From assembly GCA_932521035.1 (NCBI GenBank), contig OW051492.1, forward strand, positions 8,928,001 through 8,992,000: a DNA stretch of 64,000 bases, in the 5' to 3' direction. Made by a program: the position numbers and the translations under genes. The notes beneath the pieces were generated by a model, which did no database searches, was not told the origin of the DNA, and saw only the letters and a program-made list of their open reading frames with translations. The stretch comes from Oscheius dolichura. Taxonomy: Eukaryota; Nematoda; Chromadorea; Rhabditida; Rhabditidae. Positions 48,201-62,788 of the stretch are shown piece after piece (position 1 is the stretch's first letter; each line of letters begins with the position of its first letter).

Positions 48201-51200
48201 AAATGGTGGTAAACCCGAACAAATGGTGATAAACTCGAACAAATGGTGGTAAACTCGAACAAATGGTGGATTTCAACCCGAACAAATGGTGATAAACTCG
48301 AACAAATGGTGGTAAACTCGAACAAATGGTGGATTTCAACCCGAAAAAATGGTGGATTTCAACCCGAACAAATGGTGGTAAACTCGAACAAATGGTGGAT
48401 TTCAACCCGAACAAATGGTGATAAACTCGAACAAATGGTGGTAAACTCGAACAAATGGTGGTAAACTCGAACAAATGGTGGTAAACCCGAACAAATGGTG
48501 ATAAACTCGAACAAATGGTGGTAAACTCGAACAAATGGTGGATTTCAACCCGAACAAATGGTGATAAACTCGAACAAATGGTGGTAAACTCGAACAAATG
48601 GTGGTAAACTCGAACAAATGGTGGTAAACTCGAACAAATGGTGGTAAACTCGAACAAATGGTGGTAAACTCGAACAAATGGTGATAAACTCGAACAAATG
48701 GTGATAAACTCGAACAAATGGTGGTAAACTCGAACAAATGGTGGTAAACTCGAACAAATGGTGGTAAACTCGAACAAATGGTGGTAAACTCGAACAAATG
48801 GTGATAAACTCGAACAAATGGTGGTAAACTCGAACAAATGGTGGTAAACTCGAACAAATGGTGGTAAACTCGAACAAATGGTGGTAAACTCGAACAAATG
48901 GTGATAAACTCGAACAAATGGTGATAAACTCGAACAAATGGTGGTAAACTCGAACAAATGGTGGTAAACTCGAACAAATGGTGATAAACTCGAACAAATG
49001 GTGATAAACTCGAACAAATGGTGGTAAACTCGAACAAATGGTGATAAACTCGAACAAATGGTGATAAACTCGAACAAATGGTGGTAAACTCGAACAAATG
49101 GTGGTAAACTCGAACAAATGGTGATAAACTCGAACAAATGGTGATAAACTCGAACAAATGGTGGTAAACTCGAACAAATGGTGATAAACTCGAACAAATG
49201 GTGGTAAACTCGAACAAATGGTGATAAACTCGAACAAATGGTGGTAAACTCGAACAAATGGTGATAAACTCGAACAAATGGTGGTAAACTCGAACAAATG
49301 GTGGTAAACCCGAACAAATGGTGGTAAACTCGAACAAATGGTGGTAAACTCGAACAAATGGTGGTAAACTCGAACAAATGGTGGATTTCAACCCGAAAAA
49401 ATGGTGGATTTCAACCCGAACAAATGGTGGTAAACTCGAACAAATGGTGGTAAACTCGAACAAATGGTGGATTTCAACCCGAAAAAATGGTGGATTTCAA
49501 CCCGAACAAATGGTGGTAAACTCGAACAAATGGTGGATTTCAACCCGAACAAATGGTGATAAACTCGAACAAATGGTGGTAAACTCGAACAAATGGTGGT
49601 AAACCCGAACAAATGGTGGTAAACTCGAACAAATGGTGGTAAACTCGAACAAATGGTGGATTTCAACCCGAACAAATGGTGATAAACTCGAACAAATGGT
49701 GATAAACTCGAACAAATGGTGGTAAACTCGAACAAATGGTGGTAAACTCGAACAAATGGTGGTAAACTCGAACAAATGGTGGATTTCAACCCGGACAAAT
49801 GGTGATAAACTCGAACAAATGGTGGTAAACTCGAACAAATGGTGGTAAACTCGAACAAATGGTGGTAAACTCGAACAAATGGTGGTAAACTCGAACAAAT
49901 GGTGGTAAACTCGAACAAATGGTGGTAAACTCGAACAAATGGTGGTAAACTCGAACAAATGGTGGTAAACTCGAACAAATGGTGGATTTCAACCCGAACA
50001 AATGGTGGTAAACTCGAACAAATGGTGGATTTCAACCCGAACAAATGGTGGTAAACTCGAACAAATGGTGGTAAACTCGAACAAATGGTGGATTTCAACC
50101 CGAACAAATGGTGGTAAACTCGAACAAATGGTGGATTTCAACCCGAACAAATGGTGGTAAACTCGAACAAATGGTGGATTTCAACCCGAACAAATGGTGG
50201 ATTTCAACCCGAACAAATGGTGGTAAACTCGAACAAATGGTGGTAAACTCGAACAAATGGTGGTAAACCCGAACAAATGGTGATAAACTCGAACAAATGG
50301 TGGTAAACTCGAACAAATGGTGGATTTCAACCCGAACAAATGGTGGTAAACTCGAACAAATGGTGGTAAACTCGAACAAATGGTGGTAAACTCGAACAAA
50401 TGGTGGTACACTCGAACAAATGGTGGTAAACTCGAACAAATGGTGGTAAACCCGAACAAATGGTGGTAAACTCGAACAAATGGTGGTAAACTCGAACAAA
50501 TGGTGGATTTCAACCCGAACAAATGGTGGTAAACTCGAACAAATGGTGGTAAACTCGAACAAATGGTGGTAAACTCGAACAAATGGTGGTAAACTCGAAC
50601 AAATGGTGGTACACTCGAACAAATGGTGGTAAACTCGAACAAATGGTGGATTTCAACCCGAACAAATGGTGGTAAACTCGAACAAATGGTGGTAAACTCG
50701 AACAAATGGTGGTAAACTCGAACAAATGGTGGTACACTCGAACAAATGGTGGTAAACTCGAACAAATGGTGGTAAACCCGAACAAATGGTGGTAAACTCG
50801 AACAAATGGTGGTAAACTCGAACAAATGGTGGATTTCAACCCGAACAAATGGTGGTAAACTCGAACAAATGGTGGATTTCAACCCGAACAAATGGTGGTA
50901 AACTCGAACAAATGGTGGTAAACTCGAACAAATGGTGGTAAACTCGAACAAATGGTGGTACACTCGAACAAATGGTGGTAAACTCGAACAAATGGTGGTA
51001 AACTCGAACAAATGGTGGTAAACTCGAACAAATGGTGGTAAACTCGAACAAATGGTGGTAAACCCGAACAAATGGTGGTAAACCCGAACAAATGGTGGTA
51101 AACTCGAACAAATGGTGGTAAACTCGAACAAATGGTGGTAAACTCGAACAAATGGTGGTAAACTCGAACAAATGGTGGTAAACTCGAACAAATGGTGGAT

Positions 51201-54200
51201 TTCAACCCGGACAAATGGTGATAAACTCGAACAAATGGTGGTAAACTCGAACAAATGGTGGTAAACTCGAACAAATGGTGGTAAACTCGAACAAATGGTG
51301 GATTTCAACCCGAACAAATGGTGATAAACTCGAACAAATGGTGATAAACTCGAACAAATGGTGGTAAACTCGAACAAATGGTGGATTTCAACCCGGACAA
51401 ATGGTGATAAACTCGAACAAATGGTGGTAAACTCGAACAAATGGTGGTAAACTCGAACAAATGGTGGTAAACTCGAACAAATGGTGGTAAACTCGAACAA
51501 ATGGTGGATTTCAACCCGAACAAATGGTGGATTTCAACCCGAACAAATGGTGGATTTCAACCCGAACAAATGGTGATAAACTCGAACAAATGGTGATAAA
51601 CTCGAACAAATGGTGGTAAACTCGAACAAATGGTGGATTTCAACCCGGACAAATGGTGATAAACTCGAACAAATGGTGGTAAACTCGAACAAATGGTGGT
51701 AAACTCGAACAAATGGTGGTAAACTCGAACAAATGGTGGTAAACTCGAACAAATGGTGGATTTCAACCCGAACAAATGGTGGATTTCAACCCGAACAAAT
51801 GGTGGATTTCAACCCGAACAAATGGTGGTAAACTCGAACAAATGGTGGATTTCAACCCGAACAAATGGTGGTAAACTCGAACAAATGGTGGATTTCAACC
51901 CGAACAAATGGTGATAAACTCGAACAAATGGTGGTAAACTCGAACAAATGGTGGTAAACTCGAACAAATGGTGGTAAACTCGAACAAATGGTGGTAAACT
52001 CGAACAAATGGTGGATTTCAACCCGAACAAATGGTGATAAACTCGAACAAATGGTGGTAAACTCGAACAAATGGTGGTAAACTCGAACAAATGGTGGATT
52101 TCAACCCGAACAAATGGTGGTAAACTCGAACAAATGGTGGTAAACCCGAACAAATGGTGGTCAACTCGAACAAATGGTGGTAAACTCGAACAAATGGTGG
52201 TAAACTCGAACAAATGGTGGTAAACTCGAACAAATGGTGGATTTCAACCCGAACAAATGGTGGATTTCAACCCGAACAAATGGTGGTAAACTCGAACAAA
52301 TGGTGGTAAACTCGAACAAATGGTGGTAAACTCGAACAAATGGTGGTAAACTCGAACAAATGGTGGAAAACTCGAACAAATGGTGGATTTCAACCCGAAC
52401 AAATGGTGATAAACTCGAACAAATGGTGGTAAACTCGAACAAATGGTGGTAAACTCGAACAAATGGTGGATTTCAACCCGAACAAATGGTGGTAAACCCG
52501 AACAAATGGTGGTAAACTCGAACAAATGGTGGTAAACTCGAACAAATGGTGGTAAACTCGAACAAATGGTGGAAAACTCGAACAAATGGTGGATTTCAAC
52601 CCGAACAAATGGTGATAAACTCGAACAAATGGTGGATTTCAACCCGAACAAATGGTGGTAAACTCGAACAAATGGTGGTAAACCCGAACAAATGGTGGTA
52701 AACTCGAACAAATGGTGGTAAACTCGAACAAATGGTGGATTTCAACCCGAACAAATGGTGGATTTCAACCCGAACAAATGGTGGTAAACTCGAACAAATG
52801 GTGGTAAACTCGAACAAATGGTGGTAAACTCGAACAAATGGTGGTAAACTCGAACAAATGGTGGATTTCAACCCGAACAAATGGTGGTAAACTCGAACAA
52901 ATGGTGGTAAACCCGAACAAATGGTGGTAAACTCGAACAAATGGTGGTAAACTCGAACAAATGGTGGTAAACCCGAACAAATGGTGGTAAACTCGAACAA
53001 ATGGTGGTAAACTCGAACAAATGGTGGTAAACTCGAACAAATGGTGGTAAACTCGAACAAATGGTGGTAAACCCGAACAAATGGTGGTAAACTCGAACAA
53101 ATGGTGGTAAACTCGAACAAATGGTGGTAAACTCGAACAAATGGTGGTAAACTCGAACAAATGGTGGTAAACTCGAACAAATGGTGGTAAACTCGAACAA
53201 ATGGTGGTAAACTCGAACAAATGGTGGATTTCAACCCGAACAAATGGTGGTAAACTCGAACAAATGGTGGATTTCAACCCGAACAAATGGTGGTAAACTC
53301 GAACAAATGGTGGATTTCAACCCGAACAAATGGTGGATTTCAACCCGAACAAATGGTGGATTTCAACCCGAACAAATGGTGGATTTCAACCCGAACAAAT
53401 GGTGGTAAACTCGAACAAATGGTGGTAAACTCGAACAAATGGTGGTAAACTCGAACAAATGGTGGTAAACTCGAACAAATGGTGGTAAACTCGAACAAAT
53501 GGTGGTAAACTCGAACAAATGGTGGTAAACTCGAACAAATGGTGGATTTCAACCCGAACAAATGGTGATAAACTCGAACAAATGGTGGATTTCAACCCGA
53601 ACAAATGGTGGTAAACTCGAACAAATGGTGGTAAACTCGAACAAATGGTGGTAAACTCGAACAAATGGTGGTAAACTCGAACAAATGGTGGTAAACTCGA
53701 ACAAATGGTGGATTTCAACCCGAACAAATGGTGGATTTCAACCCGAACAAATGGTGATAAACTCGAACAAATGGTGGATTTCAACCCGAACAAATGGTGG
53801 TAAACTCGAACAAATGGTGGTAAACTCGAACAAATGGTGGTAAACTCGAACAAATGGTGGAAAACTCGAACAAATGGTGGATTTCAACCCGAACAAATGG
53901 TGATAAACTCGAACAAATGGTGGATTTCAACCCGAACAAATGGTGGTAAACCCGAACAAATGGTGGTAAACTCGAACAAATGGTGGTAAACTCGAACAAA
54001 TGGTGGTAAACTCGAACAAATGGTGGTAAACTCGAACAAATGGTGGTAAACTCGAACAAATGGTGGTAAACTCGAACAAATGGTGGATTTCAACCCGAAC
54101 AAATGGTGGTAAACTCGAACAAATGGTGGTAAACCCGAACAAATGGTGGTAAACTCGAACAAATGGTGGTAAACTCGAACAAATGGTGGTAAACTCGAAC

Positions 54201-54352
54201 AAATGGTGGTAAACTCGAACAAATGGTGGTAAACCCGAACAAATGGTGGTAAACTCGAACAAATGGTGGTAAACTCGAACAAATGGTGGTAAACTCGAAC
54301 AAATGGTGGTAAACTCGAACAAATGGTGGTAAACTCGAACAAATGGTGGATT

Positions 54353-57200
54353 TCAACCCGAACAAATGGTGGTAAACTCGAACAAATGGTGGATTTCAAC
54401 CCGAACAAATGGTGGTAAACTCGAACAAATGGTGGTAAACTCGAACAAATGGTGGATTTCAACCCGAACAAATGGTGGTAAACTCGAACAAATGGTGGTA
54501 AACTCGAACAAATGGTGGTAAACTCGAACAAATGGTGGTAAACTCGAACAAATGGTGGTAAACTCGAACAAATGGTGGTAAACTCGAACAAATGGTGGTA
54601 AACTCGAACAAATTTTGGTAAACTCGAACAAATGGTGGTAAACTCGAACAAATGGTGGTAAACTCGAACAAATGGTGGTAAACTCGAACAAATGGTGGTA
54701 AACTCGAACAAATGGTGGTAAACTCGAACAAATGGTGGTAAACCCGAACAAATGGTGGTAAACTCGAACAAATGGTGGTAAACTCGAACAAATGGTGGTA
54801 AACCCGAACAAATGGTGGTAAACTCGAACAAATGGTGGTAAACTCGAACAAATGGTGGTAAACTCGAACAAATGGTGGTAAACCCGAACAAATGGTGGTA
54901 AACTCGAACAAATGGTGGTAAACTCGAACAAATGGTGGTAAACTCGAACAAATGGTGGTAAACCCGAACAAATGGTGGTAAACTCGAACAAATGGTGGTA
55001 AACTCGAACAAATGGTGGTAAACTCGAACAAATGGTGGTAAACTCGAACAAATGGTGGTAAACTCGAACAAATGGTGGTAAACTCGAACAAATGGTGGTA
55101 AACTCGAACAAATGGTGGTAAACTCGAACAAATGGTGGTAAACTCGAACAAATGGTGGTAAACTCGAACAAATGGTGGTAAACTCGAACAAATGGTGGAT
55201 TTCAACCCGAACAAATGGTGGTAAACTCGAACAAATGGTGGATTTCAACCCGAACAAATGGTGGTAAACTCGAACAAATGGTGGATTTCAACCCGAACAA
55301 ATGGTGGATTTCAACCCGAACAAATGGTGGATTTCAACCCGAACAAATGGTGGATTTCAACCCGAACAAATGGTGGTAAACTCGAACAAATGGTGGTAAA
55401 CTCGAACAAATGGTGGTAAACTCGAACAAATGGTGGTAAACTCGAACAAATGGTGGTAAACTCGAACAAATGGTGGTAAACTCGAACAAATGGTGGTAAA
55501 CTCGAACAAATGGTGGTAAACTCGAACAAATGGTGGTAAACTCGAACAAATGGTGGTAAACTCGAACAAATGGTGGTAAACTCGAACAAATGGTGGTAAA
55601 CTCGAACAAATGGTGGATTTCAACCCGAACAAATGGTGGATTTCAACCCGAACAAATGGTGGATTTCAACCCGAACAAATGGTGGATTTCAACCCGAACA
55701 AATGGTGGTAAACTCGAACAAATGGTGGTAAACTCGAACAAATGGTGGTAAACTCGAACAAATGGTGGATTTCAACCCGAACAAATGGTGATAAACTCGA
55801 ACAAATGGTGGATTTCAACCCGAACAAATGGTGGTAAACTCGAACAAATGGTGGTAAACTCGAACAAATGGTGGTAAACTCGAACAAATGGTGGTAAACT
55901 CGAACAAATGGTGGTAAACTCGAACAAATGGTGGATTTCAACCCGAACAAATGGTGGATTTCAACCCGAACAAATGGTGGATTTCAACCCGAACAAATGG
56001 TGATAAACTCGAACAAATGGTGGATTTCAACCCGAACAAATGGTGGTAAACTCGAACAAATGGTGGTAAACTCGAACAAATGGTGGTAAACTCGAACAAA
56101 TGGTGGAAAACTCGAACAAATGGTGGATTTCAACCCGAACAAATGGTGATAAACTCGAACAAATGGTGGATTTCAACCCGAACAAATGGTGGTAAACCCG
56201 AACAAATGGTGGTAAACTCGAACAAATGGTGGTAAACTCGAACAAATGGTGGTAAACTCGAACAAATGGTGGTAAACTCGAACAAATGGTGGTAAACTCG
56301 AACAAATGGTGGTAAACTCGAACAAATGGTGGTAAACTCGAACAAATGGTGGATTTCAACCCGAACAAATGGTGGTAAACTCGAACAAATGGTGGTAAAC
56401 CCGAACAAATGGTGGTAAACTCGAACAAATGGTGGTAAACTCGAACAAATGGTGGTAAACTCGAACAAATGGTGGTAAACTCGAACAAATGGTGGTAAAC
56501 CCGAACAAATGGTGGTAAACTCGAACAAATGGTGGTAAACTCGAACAAATGGTGGTAAACTCGAACAAATGGTGGTAAACTCGAACAAATGGTGGTAAAC
56601 TCGAACAAATGGTGGTAAACTCGAACAAATGGTGGTAAACTCGAACAAATGGTGGTAAACTCGAACAAATGGTGGTAAACTCGAACAAATGGTGGATTTC
56701 AACCCGAACAAATGGTGGTAAACTCGAACAAATGGTGGATTTCAACCCGAACAAATGGTGGTAAACTCGAACAAATGGTGGTAAACTCGAACAAATGGTG
56801 GATTTCAACCCGAACAAATGGTGGTAAACTCGAACAAATGGTGGTAAACTCGAACAAATGGTGGTAAACTCGAACAAATGGTGGTAAACTCGAACAAATG
56901 GTGGTAAACTCGAACAAATGGTGGTAAACTCGAACAAATGGTGGTAAACTCGAACAAATTTTGGTAAACTCGAACAAATGGTGGTAAACTCGAACAAATG
57001 GTGGTAAACTCGAACAAATGGTGGTAAACTCGAACAAATGGTGGTAAACTCGAACAAATGGTGGTAAACTCGAACAAATGGTGGTAAACTCGAACAAATG
57101 GTGGTAAACTCGAACAAATGGTGGATTTCAACCCGAACAAATGGTGGTAAACTCGAACAAATGGTGGTAAACTCGAACAAATGGTGGTAAACTCGAACAA
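54353..57200. repeat. satellite segments duplicated at 2,346-bp offset
   Basis: A unique unit with aaattttgg instead of aaatggtgg occurs at 54611 and at 56957, 2,346 bp apart. The units around each copy agree in order. Confidence 0.8.
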
Positions 57201-57578
57201 ATGGTGGTAAACTCGAACAAATGGTGGATTTCAACCCGAACAAATGGTGGATTTCAACCCGAACAAATGGTGGTAAACTCGAACAAATGGTGGTAAACTC
57301 GAACAAATGGTGGTAAACTCGAACAAATGGTGGTAAACTCGAACAAATGGTGGATTTCAACCCGAACAAATGGTGGATTTCAACCCGAACAAATGGTGGA
57401 TTTCAACCCGAACAAATGGTGGATTTCAACCCGAACAAATGGTGGTAAACTCGAACAAATGGTGGTAAACTCGAACAAATGGTGGTAAACTCGAACAAAT
57501 GGTGGTAAACTCGAACAAATGGTGGTAAACTCGAACAAATGGTGGTAAACTCGAACAAATGGTGGTAAACTCGAACAA

Positions 57579-59315
57579 ATGGTGGATTTCAACCCGAACA
57601 AATGGTGGATTTCAACCCGAACAAATGGTGGTAAACTCGAACAAATGGTGGTAAACTCGAACAAATGGTGGATTTCAACCCGAACAAATGGTGATAAACT
57701 CGAACAAATGGTGGTAAACTCGAACAAATGGTGGATTTCAACCCGAACAAATGGTGATAAACTCGAACAAATGGTGGTAAACTCGAACAAATGGTGGTAA
57801 ACTCGAACAAATGGTGGTAAACTCGAACAAATGGTGGTAAACTCGAACAAATGGTGGATTTCAACCCGAACAAATGGTGATAAACTCGAACAAATGGTGG
57901 ATTTCAACCCGAACAAATGGTGGTAAACTCGAACAAATGGTGGTAAACTCGAACAAATGGTGGTAAACTCGAACAAATGGTGGTAAACTCGAACAAATGG
58001 TGGTAAACTCGAACAAATGGTGGTAAACTCGAACAAATGGTGGTAAACTCGAACAAATGGTGGATTTCAACCCGAACAAATGGTGGATTTCAACCCGAAC
58101 AAATGGTGGTAAACTCGAACAAATGGTGGTAAACTCGAACAAATGGTGGATTTCAACCCGAACAAATGGTGATAAACTCGAACAAATGGTGGTAAACTCG
58201 AACAAATGGTGGATTTCAACCCGAACAAATGGTGATAAACTCGAACAAATGGTGGTAAACTCGAACAAATGGTGGTAAACTCGAACAAATGGTGGTAAAC
58301 TCGAACAAATGGTGGATTTCAACCCGAACAAATGGTGGATTTCAACCCGAACAAATGGTGGATTTCAACCCGAACAAATGGTGGATTTCAACCCGAACAA
58401 ATGGTGGTAAACTCGAACAAATGGTGGTAAACTCGAACAAATGGTGGTAAACTCGAACAAATGGTGGTAAACTCGAACAAATGGTGGTAAACTCGAACAA
58501 ATGGTGGTAAACTCGAACAAATGGTGGTAAACCCGAACAAATGGTGGTAAACTCGAACAAATGGTGGATTTCAACCCGAACAAATGGTGATAAACTCGAA
58601 CAAATGGTGGATTTCAACCCGAACAAATGGTGGTAAACTCGAACAAATGGTGGTAAACTCGAACAAATGGTGGTAAACTCGAACAAATGGTGGTAAACTC
58701 GAACAAATGGTGGATTTCAACCCGAACAAATGGTGATAAACTCGAACAAATGGTGGATTTCAACCCGAACAAATGGTGGATTTCAACCCGAACAAATGGT
58801 GGATTTCAACCCGAACAAATGGTGGATTTCAACCCGAACAAATGGTGGTAAACTCGAACAAATGGTGGTAAACTCGAACAAATGGTGGATTTCAACCCGA
58901 ACAAATGGTGATAAACTCGAACAAATGGTGGTAAACTCGAACAAATGGTGGATTTCAACCCGAACAAATGGTGATAAACTCGAACAAATGGTGGTAAACT
59001 CGAACAAATGGTGGTAAACTCGAACAAATGGTGGTAAACTCGAACAAATGGTGGTAAACTCGAACAAATGGTGGATTTCAACCCGAACAAATGGTGATAA
59101 ACTCGAACAAATGGTGGATTTCAACCCGAACAAATGGTGGATTTCAACCCGAACAAATGGTGGATTTCAACCCGAACAAATGGTGGATTTCAACCCGAAC
59201 AAATGGTGGTAAACTCGAACAAATGGTGGTAAACTCGAACAAATGGTGGATTTCAACCCGAACAAATGGTGATAAACTCGAACAAATGGTGGTAAACTCG
59301 AACAAATGGTGGTAA
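57579..59315. repeat. short higher-order repeats, 478 bp and 361 bp
   Basis: 57579-57800 and 58057-58278 have the same unit order (478 bp, consistent with 17 short plus 6 long units). The pattern at 58730 recurs at 59091 (361 bp, consistent with 10 short plus 7 long units). Long units are denser here than in the centre of the array. Confidence 0.8.
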
Positions 59316-60960
59316 ACTCGAACAAATGGTGGTAAACTCGAACAAATGGTGGTAAACTCGAACAAATGGTGGTAAACTCGAACAAATGGTGGATTTCAAC
59401 CCGAACAAATGGTGATAAACTCGAACAAATGGTGGATTTCAACCCGAACAAATGGTGGTAAACTCGAACAAATGGTGGTAAACTCGAACAAATGGTGGTA
59501 AACTCGAACAAATGGTGGATTTCAACCCGAACAAATGGTGATAAACTCGAACAAATGGTGGTAAACTCGAACAAATGGTGGATTTCAACCCGAACAAATG
59601 GTGGTAAACCCGAACAAATGGTGGTAAACTCGAACAAATGGTGGTAAACTCGAACAAATGGTGGTAAACTCGAACAAATGGTGGTAAACTCGAACAAATG
59701 GTGGTAAACTCGAACAAATGGTGGTAAACTCGAACAAATGGTGGTAAACTCGAACAAATGGTGGTAAACTCGAACAAATGGTGGTAAACTCGAACAAATG
59801 GTGGATTTCAACCCGAACAAATGGTGGTAAACTCGAACAAATGGTGGATTTCAACCCGAAAAAATGGTGGATTTCAACCCGAACAAATGGTGGTAAACTC
59901 GAACAAATGGTGGATTTCAACCCGAACAAATGGTGATAAACTCGAACAAATGGTGGTAAACTCGAACAAATGGTGGATTTCAACCCGAACAAATGGTGGT
60001 AAACTCGAACAAATGGTGGATTTCAACCCGAACAAATGGTGGTAAACTCGAACAAATGGTGGATTTCAACCCGAACAAATGGTGGTAAACTCGAACAAAT
60101 GGTGGATTTCAACCCGAACAAATGGTGATAAACTCGAACAAATGGTGGATTTCAACCCGAACAAATGGTGGTAAACTCGAACAAATGGTGGATTTCAACC
60201 CGAACAAATGGTGATAAACTCGAACAAATGGTGGATTTCAACCCGAACAAATGGTGGTAAACTCGAACAAATGGTGGATTTCAACCCGAACAAATGGTGA
60301 TAAACTCGAACAAATGGTGGATTTCAACCCGAACAAATGGTGGTAAACTCGAACAAATGGTGGTAAACTCGAACAAATGGTGGTAAACTCGAACAAATGG
60401 TGGTAAACTCGAACAAATGGTGGTAAACTCGAACAAATGGTGGTAAACCCGAACAAATGGTGGTAAACTCGAACAAATGGTGGTAAACTCGAACAAATGG
60501 TGGATTTCAACCCGAACAAATGGTGGTAAACCCGAACAAATGGTGGTAAACTCGAACAAATGGTGGTAAACTCGAACAAATGGTGGTAAACTCGAACAAA
60601 TGGTGGTAAACTCGAACAAATGGTGGTAAACTCGAACAAATGGTGGTAAACTCGAACAAATGGTGGTAAACTCGAACAAATGGTGGATTTCAACCCGAAA
60701 AAATGGTGGATTTCAACCCGAACAAATGGTGGTAAACTCGAACAAATGGTGGATTTCAACCCGAACAAATGGTGGATTTCAACCCGAACAAATGGTGGAT
60801 TTCAACCCGAACAAATGGTGGTAAACTCGAACAAATGGTGGATTTCAACCCGAACAAATGGTGATAAACTCGAACAAATGGTGGTAAACTCGAACAAATG
60901 GTGGATTTCAACCCGAACAAATGGTGGTAAACCCGAACAAATGGTGGTAAACCCGAACAA

Positions 60961-62788
60961 ATGGTGGATTTCAACTCGAACAAATGGTGGTAAACTCGAA
61001 CAAATGGTGGATTTCAACCCGAACAAATGGTGGTAAACTCGAACATGGTGGTAAACTCGAACAAATGGTGGATTTCAACTCGAACAAATGGTGGTAAACT
61101 CGAACAAATGGTGGATTTCAACTCGAACAAATGGTGGTAAACTCGAACAAATGGTGGATTTCAACCCGAACAAATGGTGGTAAACCCGAACAAATGGTGG
61201 TAAACCCGAACAAATGGTGGTAAACTCGAACATGGTGGTAAACTCGAACAAATGGTGGATTTCAACCCGAACAAATGGTGGATTTCAACTCGAACAAATG
61301 GTGGTAAACTCGAACAAATGGTGGATTTCAACTCGAACAAATGGTGGTAAACTCGAACAAATGGTGGATTTCAACCCGAACAAATGGTGGTAAACCCGAA
61401 CAAATGGTGGTAAACCCGAACAAATGGTGGTAAACTCGAACATGGTGGTAAACTCGAACAAATGGTGGTAAACTCGAACAAATGGTGGATTTCAACCCGA
61501 AAAAATGGTGGATTTCAACCCGAAAAAATGGTGATAAACTCGAACAAATGGTGGTAAACTCGAACAAATGGTGGTAAACTCGAACAAATGGTGGTAAACT
61601 CGAACAAATGGTGGATTTCAACCCGAAAAAATGGTGGATTTCAACCCGAAAAAATGGTGATAAACTCGAACAAATGGTGGTAAACTCGAACAAATGGTGG
61701 TAAACTCGAACAAATGGTGGTAAACTCGAACAAATGGTGGATTTCAACCCGAACAAATGGTGGATTTCAACCCGAACAAATGGTGATAAACTCGAACAAA
61801 TGGTGGATTTCAACCCGAACAAATGGTGGTAAACTCGAACAAATGGTGGTAAACTCGAACAAATGGTGGATTTCAACCCGAACAAATGGTGGTAAACCCG
61901 AACAAATGGTGGTAAACCCGAACAAATGGTGGTAAACTCGAACATGGTGGTAAACTCGAACAAATGGTGGATTTCAACCCGAACAAATGGTGGTAAACCC
62001 GAACAAATGGTGGTAAACTCGAACAAATGGTGGTAAACTCGAACAAATGGTGGTAAACTCGAACAAATGGTGGATTTCAACCCGAAAAAATGGTGGATTT
62101 CAACCCGAACAAATGGTGGATTTCAACCCGAACAAATGGTGGTAAACCCGAACAAATGGTGGTAAACCCGAACAAATGGTGGTAAACTCGAACAAATGGT
62201 GGTAAACTCGAACAAATGGTGGTAAACTCGAACAAATGGTGGTAAACCCGAACAAATGGTGGTAAACTCGAACAAATGGTGGTAAACTCGAACAAATGGT
62301 GGTAAACTCGAACAAATGGTGGTAAACTCGAACAAATGGTGGATTTCAACCCGAAAAAATGGTGGATTTCAACCCGAAAAAATGGTGATAAACTCGAACA
62401 AATGGTGGTAAACCCGAACAAATGGTGGTAAACCCGAACAAATGGTGGTAAACCCGAACAAATGGTGGTAAACTCGAACATGGTGGTAAACTCGAACAAA
62501 TGGTGGATTTCAACCCGAACAAATGGTGGTAAACCCGAACAAATGGTGGTAAACCCGAACAAATGGTGGTAAACTCGAACAAATGGTGGTAAACTCGAAC
62601 AAATGGTGGTAAACTCGAACAAATGGTGGTAAACTCGAACAAATGGTGGTAAACTCGAACAAATGGTGGATTTCAACCCGAAAAAATGGTGGATTTCAAC
62701 CCGAAAAAATGGTGATAAACTCGAACAAATGGTGGTAAACTCGAACAAATGGTGGTAAACTCGAACAAATGGTGGTAAACCCGAACAA
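60961..62788. repeat. right-edge zone with distinctive units
   Basis: Contains 18-bp units (taaactcgaacatggtgg, two bases short) at about 61041, 61228, 61438, 61940 and 62476, found only here. It also has long units with ctcgaac (60967-61335), and gaaaaaatgg units in adjacent pairs (61499, 61624, 62350, 62690). Confidence 0.85.

Larger units (their letters stand above)
29816..62788. repeat. 33-kb satellite array of mixed 20-bp and 23-bp units
   Basis: Continuous array of roughly 1,600 units with no foreign insertion seen. The short unit is taaactcgaacaaatggtgg (20 bp). The long unit (23 bp) has atttcaaccc in place of taaactc, followed by the same gaacaaatggtgg. Short units are the majority. 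A common sub-variant of the short unit has taaacccg, another has gataaac (from gtggtaaac to gtgataaac), and cccggac replaces cccgaac in some. Long units almost always carry ccc rather than ctc. The array starts after aacatcgaaacgg at about 29815 and ends with taaacccgaacaaac at 62788. The minus strand of a pure short-unit run is open in all three frames; a long unit gives TGA in one frame of three. Possible roles include heterochromatin, centromeric or eliminated DNA, but nothing in the sequence decides this. Confidence 0.97.

Noticed and set aside
29816-62788. CRISPR array
   Set aside because: There are no unique spacers; the variable part is one of two fixed blocks. The context is a eukaryotic chromosome and there are no cas genes.
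29816-62788. Telomere or subtelomere repeat
   Set aside because: The unit is unrelated to TTAGGC-type repeats, the array is flanked on both sides by other sequence, and no telomeric repeat is seen in the window.
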